Assembly (NCBI GenBank): GCA_027578815.1
Contig: JANBTH010000108.1
Span: 1 to 34,545, forward strand
DNA length: 34,545 bases
Source: Coemansia sp. RSA 1804
Taxonomy: Eukaryota; Kickxellomycota; Kickxellomycetes; Kickxellales; Kickxellaceae
Direction of reading: 5' to 3'
In this document: in pieces, positions 10,101 to 15,986 of the stretch
Layout: each line of letters starts with the position of its first letter
How positions within the stretch are numbered: the stretch's first letter is position 1
The notes under the pieces: generated by a model
The model's input: the letters and a program-made list of their open reading frames with translations, nothing else
What the model was told of the DNA's origin: nothing
Databases searched by the model: none
Position numbers and translations under genes: made by a program

Positions 10101-10349
10101 ACCACCGCCATTGCCGTTGCTGCTAGTGGTTGTGGTGATGTCCTGGGCGTGGCTGTGATGGTTGTTTGTATGGTGGTCACCAGTGGTGTTGCCATTGGAA
10201 TCAAGGTGCTTTCTGTGGCGGGGCTGTATCCGAACATCTGTATCGGCGTTTGCAGCCTGAGGATAATCGCCAAGAGCCGCGGTCGTTGTTTTTTCTGATA
10301 ACAGGCCATTTCGATCGGCAAAGTTGCCTTGTTTGTAGAAGAATGCCAT
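7152..10349 (-). CDS. Ras guanine-nucleotide exchange factor, Cdc25-type
   Basis: First true ATG is at 10349 (MAFFYKQGNF); the frame extends upstream to 10406 but only from a TTG. Stop TAA at 7152-7154 gives 1065 residues. About residues 187-325 form the RasGEF N-terminal (REM) domain (YGTWKGLIMYLTS, LFMLSFRSFATP, LLNDYLP). Residues 330-590 are low-complexity Ser/Asn/Gln. The catalytic CDC25 domain starts near 604 (LDVACQLTIIES) and contains DHNYANYRSVL and PFLGLYLTDLTFLDDGNP, the hallmark of the family. About 140 disordered residues (775-912) then interrupt it before INFEKSNRIASIIQEIQKFQ completes the fold. It should load GTP on Ras at membranes. I see no SH3 domain. A CTAAT...TTTTAG stretch at 10396-10425 could be a 3' splice site, so an upstream exon is possible. 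Confidence 0.88.
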   Translation of the reverse strand: MAFFYKQGNFADRNGLLSEKTTTAALGDYPQAANADTDVRIQPRHRKHLDSNGNTTGDHHTNNHHSHAQDITTTTSSNGNGGGSGSGSGSGRRRRDRKFGETLRTAKQGVAKRETLRLAKIFGEPNIPDSADHAPSTAAGATALEPTATRHGASGRQRGDHHHISTSEAIESSLQSKELLLNSAGRVSYGTWKGLIMYLTSDKHHKTTEFTELFMLSFRSFATPKDFSEALVARARNVAHADTSLTPSDAKLWHHRVQAPVQYNVFRMIQTWYNSYWYPPVDDAMLNYLCAFLLNDYLPTRHGSTAKECQKLLRQVSSKNRSIDLRALAASPAMPLMPLGLDRLLTNRSPVAEDLAENSNNASPSRFASTLKKRSRLDRSTGPEIRNPKLQNHTTSEEKSGQASGGESRSRASGNLSENSSNVTNGSNGIRDSNQQQQNNQQLKRTNILRRMFSKQRNEKNNTCNGGGSSSQNPATDANNTVDRTASTEPAESKDNSVNSDAYSGDYQAYRRPPSSTRSGPLADNKLSSAKEKALAEIVNQPAPNDDEDPWPATAAATTTGAGKQRISGSSSEEPDISDLLMATVGMDLSYEAYKKTSHITHVNPLDVACQLTIIESSCYCMIQPAELINKEFSRGSDSRSVNVRQMSRWCTQITRWISVLILSETTPDRRCRMLKYAIQLGTHLLALKNYDGVMAIRAAIFSAAVMRLKRSWTILPKKFNIMSKRLHEALDSDHNYANYRSVLHRSQPPLLPFLGLYLTDLTFLDDGNPTYRRLVLPQEKNMQSQNCCYTSNQASHGSDGSGNDNHCLDDSHDTTDEYNHYLYASEIDSSNNNSSTGNPHVRPGQQQNDEEARVAVGSTTTTAAAAGNTSTSENGVEKSQQQQPQPQMPSSVTLTGQTCALFAKRNEVDLNNRSTLINFEKSNRIASIIQEIQKFQVEYSGNFTMAIPGLQQFLIEQWDRCEAEGYDDERIYNMSLQCEPRAPCPTLNTGGNAVDDSYTRNNNNNGSSSYSNSNSRPAIHHQPVQTAMRFSRFIPNAAQRLRGKDNSDPALCKLYDDRSSISTG
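10080..10108. repeat. Coding minisatellite (Gly-Ser run in RasGEF)
   Basis: Repeated CTGCCA/CTACCA units on the forward strand encode an alternating Gly-Ser run in the N-terminal disordered part of the RasGEF, followed by an Arg cluster (RRRRDRK). Length is likely variable between strains. Confidence 0.6.
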
Positions 10350-11346
10350 GACAAGGTATAAAAATAGGGAAAGAGGAGGCTGAGCACCCTCTAAAATATA
10401 ATACAATAATTAGAAAATAATAAAATAGGATGGAGATTGAGAGAATGAGGGTTTTAGTTTTTTTCCAGACTTCTTTGGAAATAAACCTGGAAAATTCATG
10501 CAAATACAAAATTTGTAATAAGAAAAAAGAAATTTGTAGGTGTTGGATATTTTGGTTGCATAAAAAAGATTGCGTATTTTTACTTTTCTCAAGATGTGGG
10601 CCTAGAAAGAAAGAAAAAACAGTTTACACATTCTATTTCCAACCCGGTTAACTAGTCTCTTTTATAATATAGCAAAAGAACGGACTGTATAACAAATAAA
10701 ATGAAATATGGATTCCTTGGAAGAGTGCAAGTAAAAATCTATTAAGCAGTTCAATATGAGAGGATCTTCGGATATCGGGCAACATTAGCATAGTAGATGC
10801 AACTTACTAATACATGATAAACAAACTCCGGAAATGAATTCACACCACTTTGTCTCCTGAACAGATAAAAACGACAACAACACACTTGCAGTGGAAAGAT
10901 AGAAGGAAAGGCGTGATCATGAGATTGAGTGAGCGAGTGAGTGTGTTTACCGAGTAAGCAGAGACCATTCTCATTTGCACACACATGGGCATCACATTAC
11001 ATTGGCGCTTGGCTCTGATTGGGTCCTTGGTATCCGACCATCATAGCGCAGTAATAATGATGTGGGTTTTCTTTCCCTCTTCATCATTTGATTTGGCCTA
11101 TTGAAGCAGCAAATTGCAATTCCGAAATAAAAAGGAAAGGGCAAGTGTGTTTTTTGCTACCAGTGTAATCAGAAAACCACATGTTTTTTCTTTTCTTTCC
11201 CAGCACACTTGCTAAAGAACAGTGTGGAAGAGTTTACACAACAAAAACAGGCTCCTCCTCATACGCACATTATTTTCCGAGCAAAAAAAAAGATGAGGAC
11301 AGAGAAAATAACATCTGATTATTCATTTTTCTCAAAAAAAGTTGAT
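10350..11346. other. Spacer upstream of the RasGEF
   Basis: AT-rich divergent spacer. The RasGEF-proximal part (10396-10700) is very A/T-rich with a possible reverse-strand 3' splice site. A GAGTGAGCGAGTGAGTG short repeat lies at 10926-10943, and CCAAT on the reverse strand near 11017 (ATTGG). ORFs at 10430-10651 (+) and 10751-10984 (-) have no domain or bias. No RNA gene recognised. Confidence 0.5.
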
Positions 11347-11721
11347 TTATTTTATATAGTTCTGTCCAACGCGATGCTTGTATTTGATGTCCTGATACCG
11401 ATAGACGTTTGCACCGCTCAAAATCTGCAGATATTTCTTTCTCATGCCAAACTTGAAAAACCGGTTTTTCTTGACACATGTCACGATGACAAAGCGGAAG
11501 CTGTTTCTCTTTTTCTGGTCGCAGCAAACACCGAAAACTAGTTGTCTGTACTGACTACAGCAAATTGGAGCAAATGAGAAATGCATATTGCTAGGCACAT
11601 CTTTGGATTTATCATACATGTAGATACACAGCGATTGCAGAAACATGCAGCTATTAGATGTTGCACAATGTGAAAAAGAGATAATTGCTTTATAAGGCAG
11701 ATACGCGAAAATAGACACCAT
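11347..11721 (-). CDS. Doubtful 124-residue ORF
   Basis: ATG at 11721, 124 codons, stop at 11347-11349. The product is Cys- and aromatic-rich in its first half and basic in its second half (KKNRFFKFGMRKKYLQ). I recognise no domain. The sequence CACATTAG just before the ATG would also fit a 3' splice site. It sits inside the upstream region of the aldo/keto reductase on the other strand and overlaps a 110-codon forward ORF (11209-11541). It may be a remnant of an older gene or chance. Confidence 0.2.
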   Translation of the reverse strand: MVSIFAYLPYKAIISFSHCATSNSCMFLQSLCIYMYDKSKDVPSNMHFSFAPICCSQYRQLVFGVCCDQKKRNSFRFVIVTCVKKNRFFKFGMRKKYLQILSGANVYRYQDIKYKHRVGQNYIK

Positions 11722-11782
11722 CTAATGTGGTAGATGTTATTTTTTAGTTTGGAATTGAAAAATTTAAAAACAAGAGCTTGGA

Positions 11783-11790
11783 TATAAATA
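11783..11790 (+). promoter_or_regulatory. TATA box of the aldo/keto reductase gene
   Basis: TATAAATA lies 129 bp upstream of the ATG at 11919. It is followed by a pyrimidine-rich CT tract (11801-11840), a common arrangement around fungal transcription starts. Confidence 0.5.
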
Positions 11791-11918
11791 CATTACACGT
11801 TTCTCTTCTTTTACTCTCTTCTCTTTTATTTTCTCTCTATCTATACTCGGACATCTAGCGTTATTGCTCCACACATTGACTTTTATATTATATTGCAAGT
11901 TTACGGAATACAGCAACG

Positions 11919-12845
11919 ATGGCTGCCAAGAGTTACAAGCTAAACAATGGCGCCTTTATGCCCGAAATTGGGCTGGGCACTTGGAGGGATGAAGAAAACG
12001 ATGACCCATTGATGCAGACCGTTAAGACGGCTGTTGAGATAGGATACAGACACATCGACTGTGCACCGTTCTACGCTAACCAGCGTGCTATTGGAAAGGC
12101 ATTAAAGGGGGTCCAGGTTCCACGCGAGGAGCTCTTCATTGTGTCCAAGATTTACGAGCACAACCACAGACCGGAGCTGGTGGAAGGGGCATTGGACCAT
12201 ATTCTCGATGAGCTGCAGCTTGACTACCTCGATGTGCTTCTGATGCACTGGCCCTTTGCAGTGAAGCCCGAAATCGGCTTCACTAAAAACTACGGGGCTG
12301 AGGTCATTGAGAATGTGCCCATTATGGATACGTGGAAGGCAATGGAGGCCTTGGTTGACAAGGGTAAGATCCGCGCTATCGGCGTCAGCAACTTTAACAA
12401 GCCCATTCTGGAAAAGATGCTTCCCCAGTGCCGCATCCTTCCAGTAACAAACCAGATAGAAGTCCATCCATACTGCCAGGAACACGAACTAGTTGAGTTC
12501 TGCAAGCAAAACAACATTGTTGTCACCGCCTACTGTCCTCTGGGCGGATACGATTTGAATGTCATGGATGACGAAATACTCAAGCGCATTGCAGATGCTC
12601 ATTCCTGTACGCCTGCGCAGGTTACGCTCTCCTGGGAGCGTGCCCGCGGCATTGTTGTAATTCCAAAGTCAAGCAACTCGCTACGTCTCAGGCAGAACCT
12701 AAAGGAATTTGTGGAGCTGACTCCTGAAGAGATGCGCATGATTAATAGCATACAGAGACTTGAGCGCAACTGCGACCCTGGTCGCAATTTTAAGGAACTC
12801 AGGTGGATATTCTATCCAGAAGAGGCAGAGTGCCCGGTCATCTAA
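11919..12845 (+). CDS. Aldo/keto reductase, 308 residues
   Basis: ATG 11919 (caacgATGG, A at -3, G at +4) to TAA at 12843-12845; the length is usual for the AKR superfamily. The catalytic tetrad is complete: Asp47 and Tyr52 (HIDCAPFYAN), Lys77 (IVSKIYEHN) and His110 (LMHWPF). GVSNFN near 165-170 and NQIEVHPYCQ form barrel and cofactor parts, and IPKSSN near residue 248 is the NADPH 2'-phosphate signature. It should be a soluble NADPH-dependent reductase of aldehydes or ketones (aldose, glycerol or xylose reductase-like). Substrate cannot be told from sequence. It stands alone between the 10350-11918 spacer and the cofactor gene and is not an obvious pathway partner of either neighbour. No intron is needed. 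Confidence 0.93.
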   Translation: MAAKSYKLNNGAFMPEIGLGTWRDEENDDPLMQTVKTAVEIGYRHIDCAPFYANQRAIGKALKGVQVPREELFIVSKIYEHNHRPELVEGALDHILDELQLDYLDVLLMHWPFAVKPEIGFTKNYGAEVIENVPIMDTWKAMEALVDKGKIRAIGVSNFNKPILEKMLPQCRILPVTNQIEVHPYCQEHELVEFCKQNNIVVTAYCPLGGYDLNVMDDEILKRIADAHSCTPAQVTLSWERARGIVVIPKSSNSLRLRQNLKEFVELTPEEMRMINSIQRLERNCDPGRNFKELRWIFYPEEAECPVI

Positions 12846-12983
12846 TTCTTATCTTTCTGTCATATTTTTCAGTTACTGTCACCACAAGGAAATTATAACA
12901 CGGAAATATCTATATTCTTTACAGCAACCAGACAAAAAGACACAAGTTGGGGGCTTTTTGAAGGATAAATGTTATGCTTGTAT

Positions 12984-12989
12984 ATTAAA
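12984..12989 (+). terminator. Poly(A) signal variant ATTAAA
   Basis: ATTAAA, the commonest variant of AATAAA, lies about 140 bases after the reductase stop codon. No exact AATAAA is closer. Confidence 0.35.
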
Positions 12990-13383
12990 GTACACAAGTA
13001 AGCTACTTTAAAGCTTAAAGTGGCAAGACTGTTGCCATTATGTCGTATATCGCCAGTGAGCCAACCTTACTGAAAAGAGTTCCTTGAGTGGCTATGCGCA
13101 GCACAGAAATCGTGAACAATACGTTCTAACACTATCTTCCTCCAGAGTGCAAACACTGCTTGAGGCGTTAGTATCGAGTTATCCGGGGCTGCTTCTGTAT
13201 GGGCACGGAACAGCCGATTATTCAAGAAAAGTTGGGACATATTATTACTAAAATTGGTATTATATTATGCATGGCCACATTTTGTTTCTCACATGGGCCA
13301 TAGATAGACACAATCCGGTTGATCTGCAGGAGCTAAACAATGTTTGTCAGCCACAATTAGGCATATCAGCAGGCTTATGATCC

Positions 13384-13399
13384 GTTTTTATATAAAAAC
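13384..13399 (+). promoter_or_regulatory. Palindromic TATA element, cofactor gene promoter
   Basis: GTTTTTATATAAAAAC is a perfect 16-base palindrome with a TATATAAAA core, 212 bases upstream of the ATG at 13611. It can serve as a TATA box in either direction. The distance is somewhat long, so the transcription start may lie nearer the gene. Confidence 0.4.
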
Positions 13400-13610
13400 C
13401 TTATTGCATATATAAAATAGGGGTGGATGAGGGGAAAAGCGAAAAGTGAAACGACAAAAAATCCCCGCGCATTCTCCCTCTCTTTTTTCTCCTCTTTTCA
13501 TCCAAAAATAAAAGATTCATAAGCGTATATTCTTAACAAAAAGTGTAATAAAGCATCAATAACTACCACACCCAATAGCTCATAATTACTTATTCACCTT
13601 TTAAAGAGAA

Positions 13611-15824
13611 ATGGCGCCCATTCCAGTAGGGATTCTCACAGTCAGCGACAAATGCTCCAAAGGCGAAGCAAAGGACACCAGCGGCCCAGCGCTAGCACAG
13701 ATGCTGTCGCAGACGACAACAACGACGATGACAGCGAACGCAGACGGACAACCGGAGACGAAGAAGTGGATTGTGGTGGCAACCAGCGTGGTGCCGGACA
13801 ACAAGGACCAGATAGCAGAGGTAGTGCGCGGGTGGTGCACGCCCAAAAGGGACGATTCGGCAACCGGCGGCGGTGACGCCGACGCGGAGCAGCCGTTCTG
13901 TCGACTGGTCATCGTGACCGGCGGAACAGGACTGTCGCCAAGCGACGTGACGGTGGAGGCGATCGAGCCGCTCTTCACACGCCGACTGCCGGCGCTCGCC
14001 ACGGCGATGGTGGTTGGATCGTTGCGGATCACGCCAATGGCGGCGCTGAGCCAGGTGGCGGCGGGCGTGGTGGCCAACGCGGCCATCGTGCTGGCGGTTC
14101 CCGGGAGCAGGAAGGGCGCAACCGAGAACGTGGGCCAGATCCTCCCGGTTCTTCCGCATGCCGTCGATACGCTGATGGCGCGAAAGGGCACCCGCCACCT
14201 GCACCCGGTTAGTTCCGCTGCACCCGGCGAGAGCACGGCAGCTGGGAAGCCCATGTCCCACGGGAGATCAGCTGCGGCACAAACGGCACCAATGGTGTTG
14301 TGCAACTGCGGGAGGGAGGACGATCTGGCAGCATCGGGATCCAGCGACGCTGTGCTGGCAACGGGTGTATCCAACACGCTGGGCGAGAGCGCAACGCAGC
14401 GGGCGCGCAAGTCGCCGTATCCGATGGTGCCGGAGGCGGCGGCGTTGGGCGCGGTGCTGTCGAGCGTGGCAACGATGGCGGTCGAACCAACATGGCTGGC
14501 ACTGCGCGACGTGCGGCCAGGGCTCGTGGTGGCCGGGGACATTGTTGCGCAGGAGAACGTGCCGGCGTACGCGGCAGCCGTAATGGACGGCTACGCTGTG
14601 GTGGCCGCCGACGGGCCGGGGACGTACGCGGTGCGCGGTGCAAGCATGGCAGGCAGCGCGGACGGAGTGAGCCGGCTCGAGTCGGGACAGATTGCGCGGA
14701 TCGCCACGGGAGCGCCGCTGCCGGCTGGCGCGGATGCGGTGGTGATGGTGGAGGACACGGAGATAGTGGAGACGGCGGAGGGCGAAGAGGCGGCGGTGCG
14801 CATTGCGGAGGGCGGGCGGGTGCGCGCAGGCCAGAATGTGCGGCCGGTGGGCCACGATCTGCGCAAGGGCGCCGTCGTGCTGCGCAAGGGCGAAACGGTC
14901 GGCACGGTGGGCGGCGAGATAGCAGCAATGGCGGTTTCGGGCAACCGGCGCTTCAGCGTGTTCATGCCGCCGACAGTGGCCGTGATGTCGTCGGGCGACG
15001 AGGTCGAGGATGTGCTGGCGCCTGGATCCGCCGACGAGCCTGGTGCGCTGGCATACGGATCCATCCGCGACTGCAACCGTCCGGCGCTGATTGCCGCGCT
15101 GAGGGCGCTTGGATGTACTGTTGTGGATGTCGGCGTTGTGCGCGACGACCCCGACGCCATTGCGCAGGCCATGCGCGCGGCGCTTGCCTCGTGCCACGGC
15201 ATCGTCACCACCGGCGGCGTCAGCATGGGCGAGCGCGACTGGCTGAAGCCCGTTGTCGAGCAGCGGCTGCGCGGGCGGATCCGCTTTGGCCGCGTCGCGA
15301 TGAAGCCGTCCAAGCCAACCACGTTTGCCACCGTGCCGGCCGACGCCATAGCCGACTCTGCTATTGAGGGCGACCGCTTTGTCTTTGCGCTGCCCGGAAA
15401 CCCGGTCTCCGCGCTGGTTGCCTTCCACATGTTCGTCGCCCCCGCCGTGCGCCTTCTCTCGGGCCACGTCGGGCGCCCGGGCTCCGACGCAGGAGATGTT
15501 GTGCACGACGGACACGTCGCGTCGTCTGCGCTGAGCGCTCTGCGTCCGAGCGTCACCGCGGTGTTTGTCGGCTCCGAGGTGGAGCTGGACCGCATGCGGC
15601 CCGAGTACGTGCGCGCCTCGCTGGTGTGGAACGGCGGCGGCGGCGGAGATGCATGTGGGTGGTCCGTGCGCATGGTCGATCAGATGCAGCAGAGCAGCCG
15701 GGTGGCCAGCATGCAGCGCGCCAATGCGCTGGTCTCGCTGCCGCGCGGCACGGATGCGAAGCGCGTGGTGGCGGCGGGCGAGCTGGTCACGGCCATCGTC
15801 ATTGCGGCGCCGCACTTTGGCTGA
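13611..15824 (+). CDS. Gephyrin-like MogA-MoeA molybdenum cofactor fusion
   Basis: 737 residues, ATG 13611 (agaaATGG) to TGA 15822-15824. Residues 5-190 are the MogA/G domain (molybdopterin adenylyltransferase): VGILTVSD, TGGTG at 103-107 with Asp112, GSLRITPMAALS, and PGSRKGATENV. A linker of about 95 residues follows. Residues 295-737 are the MoeA/E domain (Mo insertase): MDGYAV at 325-330, ATGAPLPAGADAVV, SIRDCNR, TTGGVSMGERDW at 533-544 and LPGNPVS at 594-600, then the MoeA C-terminal domain. The G-then-E order is that of gephyrin and fungal CnxE, opposite to plant Cnx1. It adenylylates molybdopterin and inserts molybdate for nitrate reductase or sulfite oxidase-type enzymes. The usual PRD.TPE stretch reads PSDVTVE; the key Asp is kept. 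Very GC-rich third positions. Confidence 0.93.
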   Translation: MAPIPVGILTVSDKCSKGEAKDTSGPALAQMLSQTTTTTMTANADGQPETKKWIVVATSVVPDNKDQIAEVVRGWCTPKRDDSATGGGDADAEQPFCRLVIVTGGTGLSPSDVTVEAIEPLFTRRLPALATAMVVGSLRITPMAALSQVAAGVVANAAIVLAVPGSRKGATENVGQILPVLPHAVDTLMARKGTRHLHPVSSAAPGESTAAGKPMSHGRSAAAQTAPMVLCNCGREDDLAASGSSDAVLATGVSNTLGESATQRARKSPYPMVPEAAALGAVLSSVATMAVEPTWLALRDVRPGLVVAGDIVAQENVPAYAAAVMDGYAVVAADGPGTYAVRGASMAGSADGVSRLESGQIARIATGAPLPAGADAVVMVEDTEIVETAEGEEAAVRIAEGGRVRAGQNVRPVGHDLRKGAVVLRKGETVGTVGGEIAAMAVSGNRRFSVFMPPTVAVMSSGDEVEDVLAPGSADEPGALAYGSIRDCNRPALIAALRALGCTVVDVGVVRDDPDAIAQAMRAALASCHGIVTTGGVSMGERDWLKPVVEQRLRGRIRFGRVAMKPSKPTTFATVPADAIADSAIEGDRFVFALPGNPVSALVAFHMFVAPAVRLLSGHVGRPGSDAGDVVHDGHVASSALSALRPSVTAVFVGSEVELDRMRPEYVRASLVWNGGGGGDACGWSVRMVDQMQQSSRVASMQRANALVSLPRGTDAKRVVAAGELVTAIVIAAPHFG

Positions 15825-15986
15825 GTCAAAAAGGTGGGGGGGAGATCTCCGAATCCGGTAGTGGATCTAGTTTCGTTGGGCGTGGTCCGCGCTGTCGCTG
15901 ATATATATATTACTGGGATGATGAAGAACAATGTGTAAGCGGGGTAAAATAGGAAAAGCGGAAGAATGATGCAAATATGGAGGGAG

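Larger units (their letters stand above)
12846..13610. other. Spacer between reductase and cofactor gene
   Basis: Reductase 3' UTR with a probable ATTAAA poly(A) signal at 12984-12989, then the cofactor gene promoter. The latter holds a palindromic TATA element (13384-13399) and a CT tract at 13470-13500. No gene, repeat or RNA seen. Confidence 0.5.

Noticed and set aside
13601..15815. Long reverse-strand ORFs (up to 515 codons) opposite the MogA-MoeA gene
   Set aside because: They are composition shadows: GC-rich codons lack stops on the other strand. Products are Arg/His/Pro/Ala-rich with no domain, while the forward frame carries every family motif.
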